A DNA stretch of 64,000 nucleotides from Planctomicrobium piriforme (GTDB lineage: Bacteria > Planctomycetota > Planctomycetia > Pirellulales > UBA1268), in contig CAMBPQ010000001.1 of NCBI GenBank assembly GCA_945869735.1, forward strand, positions 62,001-126,000, written 5' to 3'. Shown in pieces: positions 27,964-36,882 of this stretch (within the stretch, counting starts at the first letter, position 1; each line of letters begins with the position of its first letter). Both the position numbers and the translations under genes were made by a program. Under the pieces are notes generated by a model. The model saw only the letters and a list, made by a program, of their open reading frames with translations, was not told where the DNA came from and searched no databases.

Positions 27964-28308
27964 TCAGAACACGTCGAGATTGAAGTGGTGGCCGTGGTGG
28001 TAGCGACGCGACTTCGGGTATTCGTTATGCCAGGCGCGGTTGTAGACGGGCGTCCGCATTTCCTGCGGATAGCGGTGGTAAAGGTCGTTGGCCGACTGCA
28101 TGTAGCCGTCTTGGTAGAAGTTTTGGGGATACCACACATAGGGGTAGTGATACAGCCGGTTCCAGTCTTGGGCGTTGTACGAGTTGCCCCACTGGTAGCC
28201 ATAGGCCTGTGCGCCCGCGCCAGCGGGCGGTTGGGCGGCCGCGTCGGCGGCGGTGAAGCAGAGCAGCGCCAAGGCGAAGAGCCCCCCGGCGGCAAGGTGC
28301 CGTGTCAT
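27964..28308 (-). CDS. Small secreted Tyr/His-rich planctomycete-type protein
   Basis: 114 aa. A signal peptide (MTRHLAAGGLFALALLCFTAADAAAQ) leads to a mature part rich in Tyr, His, Asn and Gln: GYQWGNSYNAQDWNRLYHYPY, then YHHGHHFNLDVF at the end. No catalytic motif. I recall similar small secreted proteins from planctomycetes but cannot give a function. A structural envelope or metal-binding role is conceivable from composition only. Confidence 0.75.
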   Translation of the reverse strand: MTRHLAAGGLFALALLCFTAADAAAQPPAGAGAQAYGYQWGNSYNAQDWNRLYHYPYVWYPQNFYQDGYMQSANDLYHRYPQEMRTPVYNRAWHNEYPKSRRYHHGHHFNLDVF

Positions 28309-28390
28309 CGGATTGTCCCCCTGAGAATCCAGCGTCAGGAGGAATATCGGCCGGCCCTACGACCGTTCTTCATGGAAAATCCCGCAGGGT

Positions 28391-28450
28391 CGGGGAGCGC
28401 GGAGGGAGCGGGCGTATTCCCCGCGCTGACGCTTGGGGCTTCCTGCCGGG
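28391..28450 (+). repeat. Repeat family A copy downstream of MBL gene
   Basis: GGGAGCGGGCGTATTCCCCG then CGCTGACGCTTGGGGCTTCC then TGCCGGG. It ends four bases before the stop codon of the minus-strand MBL-fold gene, again hugging a gene end. Confidence 0.75.
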
Positions 28451-28454
28451 ATCG

Positions 28455-29255
28455 TTACGCTTGCTGGGGTTTCGCTTCGGGGAACGTCCCCTCGGCGAGT
28501 TCGCGGTCCCACTCGTCCATCAACGGCCAGTGGGGGGAGCAGGTGCCAAAGTCGGCGAGGGTGAGGTAGCCCTTGAGGCGGGCGATGGTGGCGGCGAGGA
28601 GCCGATCGTCCTTCTTGAAGATCGGGCCATGGCTAGGGAGTAGCCATTCCACATCGCTGGCGGCGATCCGTTCGAGTGACGTGATGAACGACGGAATATC
28701 ACTGCCGTGGTGGGCGTCGATCGCGCCGACGGAGCCGTCGCGGTAGATGTTGTCGCCCGAAAGCAGCAGGTTACCCATACGGAAGGCGAGTTGGCTGTCG
28801 GTGTGTCCGGGCGTGAGCCAGACCTCGAGCGCCCGGTTGCCGATCGTGATCATGTCACCATCGACGATCGCGCGGTCGACCTTCACTATCGGCATTTCGA
28901 GGTGCACGTTTTGGGCCTCGATCTCCGCGAACGTCTTGATCCGATCGCCTGATTCGAGAGATGGCACGGCCTTCGGATGGGCGAGTACCGGTGCCTTGAG
29001 GATCGCCTTGGCCTTGGCGAGCCCCTGGATGTGATCGACGTCGGCGTGCGTGGCAATGAGCGCCTGGCACTGCGACAGCGGGAAGTCCAACTGGCGGACG
29101 AGTTCGATGATCTCGTCAACGCTCTCTTCGTAGCCGATGTCGATCAGCGCCCAGTCACGGTCGTCGTACACGAGGTATACGTTGCAGCCGATCCGCCAGC
29201 CGGCCTGGTAGTTCATTTCAATCACACCGGGGAAGACGGGATGGCGTTCGAGCAT
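28455..29255 (-). CDS. MBL-fold metallohydrolase
   Basis: 266 aa. The zinc motif THADVDHIQG (HxxxDH) lies near residue 63, LTPGHTDSQ gives the third metal histidine, LLLSGDNIY the bridging aspartate, and LLPSHGPIF the last histidine. This is the glyoxalase II/beta-lactamase-like family; specificity (thioester, phosphodiester or lactone) cannot be inferred. The start at 29255 (MLERHPVFPG) is chosen because the longer track frame has low-complexity sequence upstream. Confidence 0.88.
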   Translation of the reverse strand: MLERHPVFPGVIEMNYQAGWRIGCNVYLVYDDRDWALIDIGYEESVDEIIELVRQLDFPLSQCQALIATHADVDHIQGLAKAKAILKAPVLAHPKAVPSLESGDRIKTFAEIEAQNVHLEMPIVKVDRAIVDGDMITIGNRALEVWLTPGHTDSQLAFRMGNLLLSGDNIYRDGSVGAIDAHHGSDIPSFITSLERIAASDVEWLLPSHGPIFKKDDRLLAATIARLKGYLTLADFGTCSPHWPLMDEWDRELAEGTFPEAKPQQA

Positions 29256-29434
29256 GGCGGAACCGAGGCTACTGGGGGCAGATTTGCGGGGAAATCCCGC
29301 TGAAGACACACTTGCTCGGGGACCGGCCCCGCAAGTCGCCCCAAGTGTAGGTCGTTCGGATGGCGACGGCAATGAACGTCGTCGGTATCGGCGTCGTCGT
29401 CCAACAAGATGCGCAGCGGAGTTGCCACAAAAAG

Positions 29435-31255
29435 ATGGTTTTCGAGGGCATGCCCATCGCACCGTCGTTCGCCGCTTGGGCGGTGAGTGTCGCTGACCTC
29501 TGCGAACAGGTCGACCGCCTCGCGCCGTTGGCAATGACGCTCGGCGCGGCCGATCCGCGTGCGACCGACTGGCACGGCTCCCTGTTCGGCAAACTCAAGC
29601 CGCAGGTGGCCCGAGAACCGCTGCTCGTGGCGGCTGTCTGCGGCGGCACGAACACCGGCAAGAGCCTGATCACCAACACGCTGGTCGGCGCGGCGATCAG
29701 CCGCTCGGTGCCGGAGGCGGCACGCACGTTGCACCCGGTGGCGAGCCTCGCCGCGGGTGTCGCCGGACGGATCGATCTGGCCGCGCTCTTCCCGGGGTTT
29801 CAGCCCGTGCCCTGGCGGAGCGAGGAAGACGCGCTCGACGCTGCCGCTAACGACGTGCTCGTCTGGCGGGAGGATCCGGGCGGCACACAGCCCGCGCGGC
29901 TCGTCGTGCTCGACACGCCCGACATCGACGGCACGCTCCGCGAGAACTGGCACCGCGCCGAACTCGTCCGTGACGCCGCCGATGTGATCGTGGCGGTGCT
30001 CACTCAGCAAAAATACAACGACGCGGCGGTCCGTGATTTCTTCTCAGACGCCGCCGCCGCCGGCAAGACCGTGATCATCGTCTTCAACATGGTCGACTGG
30101 CCGCGGCAGCGGGAGCGGCTCGCCGGGTGGCTCGGCACGTTCACCGCCGAGACGGGTGTCGCGCCGACGGCTGTGTACGCCGCGCCACACGACTTCGCCG
30201 CCGCGGAGGCAGGACGTATCACGCTTCATCCCGTGGCCGAACTCACGCCCGACGGTGGCGCGGCGGGCCTCGGCGAGCGTCTCGCGGGGTGTGACTTCGA
30301 CCGCATCAAGCGGCACGCGATGTCGGGGGCGATGCGGGTCGTCCTCGATCCTGGGCGGGGGCTCGCGACGTGGCTGAACGACATCGACCGGGCGGCCGCG
30401 GGCTGGCGGGATTCGCAGCAGTTCCTCAAGCGCGAGGGACAGGTCCGCGTGGAACTTCCGGCGGCGCCACGGCAGATCGTCTGGGACGAGATCTGGTCGT
30501 GGCTCGAGCCCCGACGGTCGGGCGTCGACCTGTTCGTGAGCGGCGGCTATCGGTTTATCGGCCGGGGGATCTCGTGGACGGCCCAGCGAATTGGGATCGG
30601 ACGGACCGCAGAGGAGCGGCAGGAGGATTTCGCGACCACGGAACTCGAGGCCCTGAAGCGGGCGCTTGCCGACTTCATCGACCGTCTCGACGATGCCTGC
30701 CGGCGTGACGAGCGGCTTGGCGCGAAACTTGGGCCGCGGCTTGCGTCGGCCGACCGCGCGGCCTGGTACACCGACCTCGAGCGGCGGCATGCGGCGCTGC
30801 CGCTGGTGTCGCACGACTACCGGAAGTTCGTGCGGGATGAACTCGACCGCTTTGCAGCAGAGAACCCCGGCATGGTCAAGGCCGTGCTCACCGGGCTCAC
30901 CGTCGGCTCGGTGGCCCGGCCGGTGATGACGCTTGCGCTGTTCGGTGCAGGTGCGGCGGCGGTGCCCGCTGCTGCGGGCGTTCTGCACCATGTCGTCGAC
31001 TTCGGCGTGACGGTTGCGGCACCACTCGCCGGAGAGGGGGCCGTGGCGGTGGCTTCCAAGGGCATCAGGCCGCTGATCGAGCGGCTGTTCGCCGGCTGGT
31101 CGGCTGAACGTGGAAAGATACTCGCCGAGACGCTGCACGACGTCGTTCTCGGCGATGGCTTGGAGGAGATCGCCCGGCTCGCGGACTCGGGTTCGAGGCC
31201 CGAGTTAGTGCGGGCTCGGCAACTGCTCGTCGAATGCTCTCGGGAGGCCGGCTGA
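29435..31255 (+). CDS. Dynamin-like/large GTPase domain protein 1
   Basis: About 606 aa. The GTPase domain is complete: G1 AVCGGTNTGKSLITN near residue 65, G3 VLDTPDIDG, and G4-like IIVFNMVDWPR. A long helical part follows. Residues near 490-555 are hydrophobic (GSVARPVMTLALFGAGAAAVPAAAG), like the membrane-contact regions of bacterial dynamin-like proteins. The next gene, two bases downstream, encodes a second large GTPase, a tandem arrangement known for dynamin-like pairs. The start is uncertain among 29360, 29435 and 29450. Role presumed in membrane remodelling or stress; not known. Confidence 0.75.
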   Translation: MVFEGMPIAPSFAAWAVSVADLCEQVDRLAPLAMTLGAADPRATDWHGSLFGKLKPQVAREPLLVAAVCGGTNTGKSLITNTLVGAAISRSVPEAARTLHPVASLAAGVAGRIDLAALFPGFQPVPWRSEEDALDAAANDVLVWREDPGGTQPARLVVLDTPDIDGTLRENWHRAELVRDAADVIVAVLTQQKYNDAAVRDFFSDAAAAGKTVIIVFNMVDWPRQRERLAGWLGTFTAETGVAPTAVYAAPHDFAAAEAGRITLHPVAELTPDGGAAGLGERLAGCDFDRIKRHAMSGAMRVVLDPGRGLATWLNDIDRAAAGWRDSQQFLKREGQVRVELPAAPRQIVWDEIWSWLEPRRSGVDLFVSGGYRFIGRGISWTAQRIGIGRTAEERQEDFATTELEALKRALADFIDRLDDACRRDERLGAKLGPRLASADRAAWYTDLERRHAALPLVSHDYRKFVRDELDRFAAENPGMVKAVLTGLTVGSVARPVMTLALFGAGAAAVPAAAGVLHHVVDFGVTVAAPLAGEGAVAVASKGIRPLIERLFAGWSAERGKILAETLHDVVLGDGLEEIARLADSGSRPELVRARQLLVECSREAG

Positions 31256-31256
31256 C

Positions 31257-33092
31257 ATGGATTCGACCACCGACGCTTCGACGCATCCGCATCCCGTGGA
31301 GCCTGACTTCGTGGCGTTCGACCTGCTCGTCGACGCGCTGGCCCGCTGGTCGGCCAGAGGTCCGCAGTGGCCCCCTGCCCGCCGGGTGAAAAGCGAATGG
31401 GAGGCGGTCGCGCCCCGGCTCGACCGGGCTCGCCGCGAACTCTCGCGGGTGCTCGTCGTCGGCGTGATCGGCGGCACCGGCACGGGCAAGAGCACCCTCG
31501 TCAACGCGCTGGCTGGCGGCGAGGTGACGGCGGCAGGCGACGTCGCCCGGCCGACGACCGTCAATCCAATCGTCGTCGCCGCCCGCGACGTCGACGTCTC
31601 CTGGCTGCCGCTCGACGTGATGCAGGCCCGGCTCGTCCGCAGTGATTCGCCCGCGGTCGCCAACATCGTGCTCGTCGACTGCCCCGATCCAGACACGCAG
31701 GATCTCGTCGCGTCGCCGGCGCACGGCGAGGCGACGCGGTCGAGCGCGGGCAACCACAACCGCGACCTCTTGGAGGCGGTGCTGCCGGCCTGCGATGTGC
31801 TGCTGCTGGTGTCGACGGCGCAGAAATACCGTTCGTGGATCGTGGCCCGTGAGGTGGCCGCTTTCGCGCCGGGGCGGCCGCTGCTCTTCGTGCAGACGCA
31901 CGCTACCCGCGATCCCGACATTCGCGGCGACTGGCGAGGGGAACTCGAGTCGCAGGGTTTTGAGGTGCCGCGGATCTTCCGGATCGACGGGGTCGAGGCA
32001 GCCGCCCGCGCGGCGGCGGGGCTGGAGCCGGACGCTGGGTTTCGCGAACTGCTCGACGCGATCGCCGGTGAACTCGCCGGGCGGGCGGCCCGCCGTGTGC
32101 GCCGCACCGGGGCGGTCGATTTGGCCGCCTGGTTCACACGGCAGGCGCGGGCCGAACTCTCGCCGTTCAAGGAGCCGGCCGCGGCCTTGGCTGGTGGCGT
32201 CGTGGCGGAGCGGAAGCGACTCGAGGCGATCCTCGCCTGCGAGGTCGGCGGCAAACTCCGCTCGAACCGGTCGGCGTGGCAGCGATTGATAGGTGACGAC
32301 GTCGTGGCCCGCTGGCACGGGGGCCCGTTTGCGACCTTTCTGCACGTGATCGCGGCGCTGGGGTCGCTGTGGAGTCGTGTCCGCCCTGGCGGCGGCTTGA
32401 TCGGCCGCCTGCTCGCCGGCCAGCCCGCCTCGGCCGCAGTGGGTAACGGCGGCTGGCAGGCGGTCGAAGATCTCGGTCTGGCGGTGGGCGAGGTCGAGCA
32501 GTCGCGGAGCGTGCTCGTGGGTTTCGCCTCTCGAGCCGCTATCGGCGACCCGCTCGTGGGCCGGGCCCGCTTGGACACATCGTGCGTGCCGGCGATCACT
32601 GCCGCCGTCATCGATCGCGCGGGCCACTGGCTCGGCTCCGGTATCGACCGCCTCGTGGCCGACCGCCGCACCCGGATCGGCCGGCCGCTCCTCCACTGGG
32701 TCTTCGAAGGGCTCTTCGTCGCGCTGTTCGCGACGGTGCTCGTGCGGGCTGGATGGAACTTCTTTCACGGCAACCTCTGGGAAGGCAGGCCCGTGTCGGG
32801 CATCGGTTTCCTGGAGGAGGCGCTGGTGTGGGTCGTGCTCTGGGGGCTCTTCCTGCGGTGGGTGATTTTCGCGCTGGTGCGTCTGGGTCTCGACCGCGAC
32901 ATCGAGTCGCTCGTCGGAGGCCTCCCGTCGGCTCGGCTCGTCGATCCCTTGCTCGCCGACTTCGCGGACGCGGCGGACGCGACGACCGTCTGGCTCAACG
33001 AGGGTGAGCGGCTCGGTGCCGACGCCGACCGGCTGGCCGCGGCCGGTGGGGAAACACCCAGCCTCGGCCGTCTGCGGAGGCCTCCGGGATGA
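31257..33092 (+). CDS. Dynamin-like/large GTPase domain protein 2
   Basis: 611 aa. G1 is GVIGGTGTGKSTLVNALAGG near residue 75, G3 LVDCPDPDTQD, and G4 is the variant FVQTHATRD in place of NKxD. The middle is helical. Two hydrophobic segments near residues 485-545 (FEGLFVALFATVLVRAGW and LVWVVLWGLFLRWVIFALV) look like true membrane spans. It follows GTPase 1 after one base and overlaps the ABC gene stop-to-start by four bases. The pair may form a heteromeric membrane-acting complex, which is inference from arrangement. Confidence 0.78.
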   Translation: MDSTTDASTHPHPVEPDFVAFDLLVDALARWSARGPQWPPARRVKSEWEAVAPRLDRARRELSRVLVVGVIGGTGTGKSTLVNALAGGEVTAAGDVARPTTVNPIVVAARDVDVSWLPLDVMQARLVRSDSPAVANIVLVDCPDPDTQDLVASPAHGEATRSSAGNHNRDLLEAVLPACDVLLLVSTAQKYRSWIVAREVAAFAPGRPLLFVQTHATRDPDIRGDWRGELESQGFEVPRIFRIDGVEAAARAAAGLEPDAGFRELLDAIAGELAGRAARRVRRTGAVDLAAWFTRQARAELSPFKEPAAALAGGVVAERKRLEAILACEVGGKLRSNRSAWQRLIGDDVVARWHGGPFATFLHVIAALGSLWSRVRPGGGLIGRLLAGQPASAAVGNGGWQAVEDLGLAVGEVEQSRSVLVGFASRAAIGDPLVGRARLDTSCVPAITAAVIDRAGHWLGSGIDRLVADRRTRIGRPLLHWVFEGLFVALFATVLVRAGWNFFHGNLWEGRPVSGIGFLEEALVWVVLWGLFLRWVIFALVRLGLDRDIESLVGGLPSARLVDPLLADFADAADATTVWLNEGERLGADADRLAAAGGETPSLGRLRRPPG

Positions 33093-34606
33093 GCCCACGT
33101 TTGCCGCGACGAATTGCGTCGATTGGCTTGATCATCGTCACGCTGTCCTGCGTCGCCGCCGGAGCCGAGCTCGACGACGTGCAACGCCGCGGCGAACTGG
33201 TCTGGGCAGCCGATCAGGAGGGGGGCGGGCCGCACGTCTTCCCCGATCCGGCCGACCCGCGACGGATCAGCGGGTTTGAGGTTGAGCTCACGGAGTTGAT
33301 CGCCGGGGAACTCGGCGTGAAGGGAAGGTTCCTGCAGGGGCAGTGGGACCGGCTGCCGCTCCTGCTGGGTCAGTCGGCCGACTGTGTCATCAACGGAATC
33401 GAACTCACGCCGGAGCGCCGCCGCGACTATAGCTGCTCACGGCCCTACTTCGGCTACGCGCTCCAGCTCCTGGGGCGGCGCGGCGCGGCCCCCGCCTCGT
33501 TCGCTGAGCTGGCGGATCCCGGGCCATCGGGGCCTTGGCGAGTGGGCGTGCTGACCGGTTCCGCAGCTGAGATGGAGATGCGGGCACGGTCCGTGCGGGG
33601 CGAAGTGCAGGTGGAGGTGATCGGCTACGACGGCACGTTGGATTCGCTGGAGCAGCTGCAATCGGGCGTGCTCGACGCGGCCGTGATGGACGACTGCATC
33701 TTCGCCTTTTATGCCGACCGCTATGCGAAGCTGCGGGCCGTCGACCGACCGTTCGCCGGCGGCTTCTATACGGTGCTCACCTCGAAGGCCACGCCGGGCC
33801 TGGCCGCCGCGATCGACGCAGCGCTCGGCACGCTGATCACCGACGGCCGGCTCAAGGCGCTCTACGACCGTTGGGATTTGGCCGGCCGCCAGCAGATGCT
33901 GATCCTTCGCGACGCTGCCGAGGTCCCCCCGGCGAGCCAGCGGACGCTCGTCGAGCTGATCCGCCAGACACTGCCGTTGCTGCTGTCGTCGGCCGGGATG
34001 ACGATCGTGCTCGCCTGCGCGTCATTTCCGATCGCCATCGCGATCGGTCTCGCCGTGGCCATCGGGCGGCTCCACGGGCCGGTCTGGCTCGCACCGTTCC
34101 TCACCGGCTATGTCGAGGTGCTCCGCGGCACACCGTTGATGCTCCAGCTCTATGCGATCTTCTTCCTTCTGCCGAAGGTGGGCCTCGTGCTGCCGGCACT
34201 CCTGGCCGCGATCCTCGGCCTGGCGCTCAACTACTCCGCCTACGAGTCGGAGATCTATCGCGCGGGCCTGAAAGCGGTGCCCCTCGGGCAGTTCGAGGCG
34301 GCCCTCTCACTCGGGCTCTCCAAGTGGCAGGCGCTGCGGCACGTGCTCGTGCCGCAGGCGGTGCGGATCGTAATGCCTCCGGTCACGAGCGATTTCATTG
34401 CGCTCTTCAAGGACACGAGCGTCTGCTCGGCGATCACGGTGATCGAACTTACCAAGCGCTACAGTGTGCTCGCGCTCTCGACGGGCCGAATCGTCGAGCT
34501 GGCGGTGGTGACGGCGCTGCTCTACCTGTGCATGAGCTGGCCCTTGGCACTGGTCTCGCGGTGGTTTGAGGCGCGGCTGGAGCGGCCGGCAGGCACGACG
34601 CCCTGA
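33089..34606 (+). CDS. Amino acid ABC transporter, fused substrate-binding and permease protein
   Basis: 505 aa. After a signal peptide (to AAGAELDDVQ) comes a family 3 solute-binding domain (about residues 30-270: GFEVELTELIAGELG, DCVINGIELTPERRRDYSCSRPYF, DGRLKALYDRW). It is followed by a polar amino acid permease domain (about 285-495) with the EAA loop around SLGLSKWQALRHVLVPQA. Fusion of the two parts is known in GlnPQ-type importers. The ATPase gene follows. The start overlaps GTPase 2 (ATGA). Likely substrate is a polar amino acid such as glutamine; not proven. Confidence 0.9.
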   Translation: MSPRLPRRIASIGLIIVTLSCVAAGAELDDVQRRGELVWAADQEGGGPHVFPDPADPRRISGFEVELTELIAGELGVKGRFLQGQWDRLPLLLGQSADCVINGIELTPERRRDYSCSRPYFGYALQLLGRRGAAPASFAELADPGPSGPWRVGVLTGSAAEMEMRARSVRGEVQVEVIGYDGTLDSLEQLQSGVLDAAVMDDCIFAFYADRYAKLRAVDRPFAGGFYTVLTSKATPGLAAAIDAALGTLITDGRLKALYDRWDLAGRQQMLILRDAAEVPPASQRTLVELIRQTLPLLLSSAGMTIVLACASFPIAIAIGLAVAIGRLHGPVWLAPFLTGYVEVLRGTPLMLQLYAIFFLLPKVGLVLPALLAAILGLALNYSAYESEIYRAGLKAVPLGQFEAALSLGLSKWQALRHVLVPQAVRIVMPPVTSDFIALFKDTSVCSAITVIELTKRYSVLALSTGRIVELAVVTALLYLCMSWPLALVSRWFEARLERPAGTTP

Positions 34607-34644
34607 GCAGAGATGCCCTGAGAAAAACGGTGTGGGGAACGCGC

Positions 34645-35328
34645 ATGATCCAGGTCGAGTCGCTGACGAAACACCGCTCCGGCGTGCCGGTGCTCGACGC
34701 CGTGAGCATGGCAGGAGAGGAGGGGGGCGTGACGGCTCTGGTCGGTCCGTCCGGCAGCGGTAAGAGCACGCTCCTGCGGTGCCTCAATGGCCTCGACTGT
34801 TTCGAGGCGGGCGCGGTGTCGATCGCCGGCCACCGTCTCGCCCCCGGATCCAATCCCGGCGGCGTTCTGGAGGCGTTGCGACGGGACGTGGGGATGGTGT
34901 TTCAACAGTTCAACCTCTTCCCGCATCTTTCCGTGCTCGACAACGTCACGCTCGCTCCCCGCACCGTCCTCAAGACGCCCGCGGCGGAGGCCCGGTCGCG
35001 GGCCGTCGACCTGCTCGACCGCGTGGGGCTAAAGTCGTTCGCCGCCGCCCGGCCCGCGACGCTCTCCGGAGGTCAGCAACAGCGGGTGGCGATCGCCCGG
35101 GCCCTTGCCATGCAGCCGCGGGTGATGCTCTTCGACGAACCGACCAGCGCCCTCGATCCGAAGATGACGGCAGAGGTGCTCGACGTGATCGTAGACCTCG
35201 CGAAGGCGGGGCAGACGATGGTGGTGGTGACGCACGACCACGGCTTCGCGAAGCGGGCGGCCACGTGGGTTGTGGAACTCGCCGCCGGGAAGGTCGCCCG
35301 CCAGGGCACGGCCGCCGAGATGCTCTGA
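34645..35328 (+). CDS. Amino acid ABC transporter ATP-binding protein
   Basis: 227 aa, GlnQ/HisP-type ATPase. Walker A GPSGSGKSTLLRCLNGL, Q loop VFQQFNLFPHLSVLDN, signature LSGGQQQRVAIARAL, Walker B VMLFDEPTSALDP and H loop VVVTHDHGF are all intact. The start is taken as ATG 34645 (MIQVESLTKH), with GGGGA seven bases upstream; the track begins at a GTG five codons earlier. It energises the fused binding-permease protein encoded just before. Confidence 0.92.
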   Translation: MIQVESLTKHRSGVPVLDAVSMAGEEGGVTALVGPSGSGKSTLLRCLNGLDCFEAGAVSIAGHRLAPGSNPGGVLEALRRDVGMVFQQFNLFPHLSVLDNVTLAPRTVLKTPAAEARSRAVDLLDRVGLKSFAAARPATLSGGQQQRVAIARALAMQPRVMLFDEPTSALDPKMTAEVLDVIVDLAKAGQTMVVVTHDHGFAKRAATWVVELAAGKVARQGTAAEML

Positions 35329-35405
35329 GCAACACCCCCAGGAGGCCCACCTGCGTGAGTGGTGGGGAGGGATCGGCTCGCGGCACTCCCCGTGGTTCCC
35401 TCAGT

Positions 35406-35500
35406 CGCATACGACTTACATGGAACGCCGGCTCGGGGGTGGCAAAAGTCTCGTTGCTCTATCGCCGCGGCGGCCCGACGCTCCTCGAGCGTTCGCCGAC
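35406..35500 (+). repeat. Repeat family B, copy 2
   Basis: CGCATACGACTT then TGGAACGCCGGCTCGGGGGT then GGCAAAAGTCTCGT and CTCCTCGAGCGTTCGCCGAC, matching copies at 20263 (inverted) and 52141. It lies downstream of the ABC ATPase gene and before the terminator of the convergent cysteine-rich gene. Confidence 0.8.
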
Positions 35501-35567
35501 CCCCTGGCCCCCCTTCTCTCAGGTGCCCGCGCTGCTCTCCCGCAAGCGGATGCGCTCGAGCGGCGCA

Positions 35568-35606
35568 TAAAAAAACTCCGCCCGGGGGTTTCCCCCCTGG
35601 GCGGAG
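35568..35606 (-). terminator. Strong intrinsic terminator of the cysteine-rich protein gene
   Basis: On the minus strand a GC-rich hairpin (CTCCGCCC paired with GGGCGGAG, extended by GGGGG/CCCCC) is followed directly by a run of seven or eight T. It lies 54 bases past the stop of the cysteine-rich gene. It is the clearest factor-independent terminator in the window. Confidence 0.9.
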
Positions 35607-35659
35607 CTCACTGGCCGAAGTCGGGCAACAGATCTCCGTTCGACCTATTGACCGTCAAC

Positions 35660-36421
35660 TCACTTAGAGGCAACCGTCCGGACCGCCTGCGCCTTCGAGG
35701 CGGAGGCATCGGGAGTCGGCTCGGCAGCCGGGGCACAGCCCGCACCGCACGCCGGCTCCGCACCGCAGGCCGGCTCGCAGCAGCCGTTGCCGGCCGAGCA
35801 GTCGGGCTCACCACCGCAGCAGCTGGTGCCGCAGCAGCTCTTGCGAGCGTGCTTGGCCTTCAGCGCCGCGATCATCTCGCGGAGCGGGTGGTGCTTCTTC
35901 CGAACACCGCAGCAAGAGGCTGCACCGCAGCTGGGCTCGCAGCAGCCAGCACCGGCGTCGCAAGCGGGCTCAGTGCAACCATTGCCAGCGTCGCACGCCG
36001 GTTCGCAGCAGCCGTTTCCGGCGTCGCAAGCGGGCTCAGTGCAGCTGCCGCAGCAGCTACGATCCCGCTTGCACTTCGCGAACAGACCCTTCAGACCACC
36101 GAACAGATCATGCTTGCGGGCCTTCCGGGCACCGCAGCAGCCAGCACCGGCGTCGCAGGCCGGCTCGCAGCAGCCGTTGCCGGCGTCGCAAGCGGGTTCT
36201 GCACAACCGTTGCCAGCACCACAAGCCGGCTCGCAGCAGCCATTGCCAGCACCGGCATCGCAGCCGGGCTCGCAGCAACCAGCACCGGCGTCGCAGCCGG
36301 GCTCACAGCACGAAGCACAGCCCTTGTGGCCGAGCATCCTGTCAAGGAGCTCGAAACCGAAGGACTGGCTACAAACGGTAACGCCAAGAACCAGCGCACC
36401 GAGATACATCATACGCTTCAT
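35660..36421 (-). CDS. Secreted cysteine-rich repeat protein (CCEPxC repeats)
   Basis: 253 aa. A signal peptide (MKRMMYLGALVLGVTVCSQSFG) precedes about ten degenerate repeats of C[CAT]EP[AGS]C separated by DAGNG/DAGAG linkers. Two lysine-rich blocks interrupt the repeats (RKARKHDLFGGLKGLFAKCK; VRKKHHPLREMIAALKAKHARK). A Pro/Ala/Ser tail follows. Composition suggests an extracellular, disulfide-cross-linked or metal-binding envelope protein, and planctomycete cell walls are known to contain cysteine-rich proteins. ATG at 36421 has AAGGAG about 11 bases upstream. The gene has its own strong terminator, suggesting high expression. Confidence 0.8.
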   Translation of the reverse strand: MKRMMYLGALVLGVTVCSQSFGFELLDRMLGHKGCASCCEPGCDAGAGCCEPGCDAGAGNGCCEPACGAGNGCAEPACDAGNGCCEPACDAGAGCCGARKARKHDLFGGLKGLFAKCKRDRSCCGSCTEPACDAGNGCCEPACDAGNGCTEPACDAGAGCCEPSCGAASCCGVRKKHHPLREMIAALKAKHARKSCCGTSCCGGEPDCSAGNGCCEPACGAEPACGAGCAPAAEPTPDASASKAQAVRTVASK

Positions 36422-36675
36422 CGAGCCACATCTCCTTTGCTTATGAATCACCGGTGTGCTCGTCCCGCTTGCGACGCTGTCACCCCGAGGTTGTGATCCA
36501 CGAACTTTCCGCGGCAGGCCTGTCGAGCCATTCCGTGACTCGATTGATCGCAGGTTGCTGCCGCCCCCTGGTTGCCCGACGGGCACAGTGATGCCCCGGG
36601 GGACAAGTGGGCTATCGGCGGCCGGAGCGAAGGGGCTTGAACCGCACCCAAGTTTTTTGAACGTCGACACTTGCG

Positions 36676-36750
36676 CGTGACTGTCACGTTGAGAATGACG
36701 TGTGTGTCGGGTGCGCAAAGCCTGCGCTTTGAGGCCGCGTGATCGTCACG
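36676..36750. promoter_or_regulatory. Two CGTGA-N3-TCACG palindromes (candidate operators)
   Basis: Two 13-base palindromes, CGTGACTGTCACG (36676-36688) and CGTGATCGTCACG (36738-36750), lie 62 bases apart. They sit between the divergent cysteine-rich gene and the riboswitch promoter. They differ at two central positions only. They look like paired operator sites for an unidentified regulator of one or both flanking genes. Confidence 0.4.
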
Positions 36751-36846
36751 TCTTCACGTCATGGTCGGCCACAACCGGCAAGGTTTGCCACGTTGGAGAG
36801 TTGCGGTGGAAAACCCTGCGGTTTAGGCGCGGGTCGAGTGGTTCTG

Positions 36847-36874
36847 TTGACAGCCTCTGCCCCACCCCTACACT
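36847..36874 (+). promoter_or_regulatory. Sigma-70-like promoter of the riboswitch operon
   Basis: TTGACA (36847-36852) and TACACT (36869-36874) separated by 16 bases, very close to the housekeeping consensus. Transcription would begin near 36881, right before the aptamer. Confidence 0.7.
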
Positions 36875-36882
36875 CTGCCAAT

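Noticed and set aside
31065-33098. 677-aa minus-strand ORF opposite GTPase 2
   Set aside because: Antisense shadow of a gene with clear GTPase motifs; low-complexity composition.
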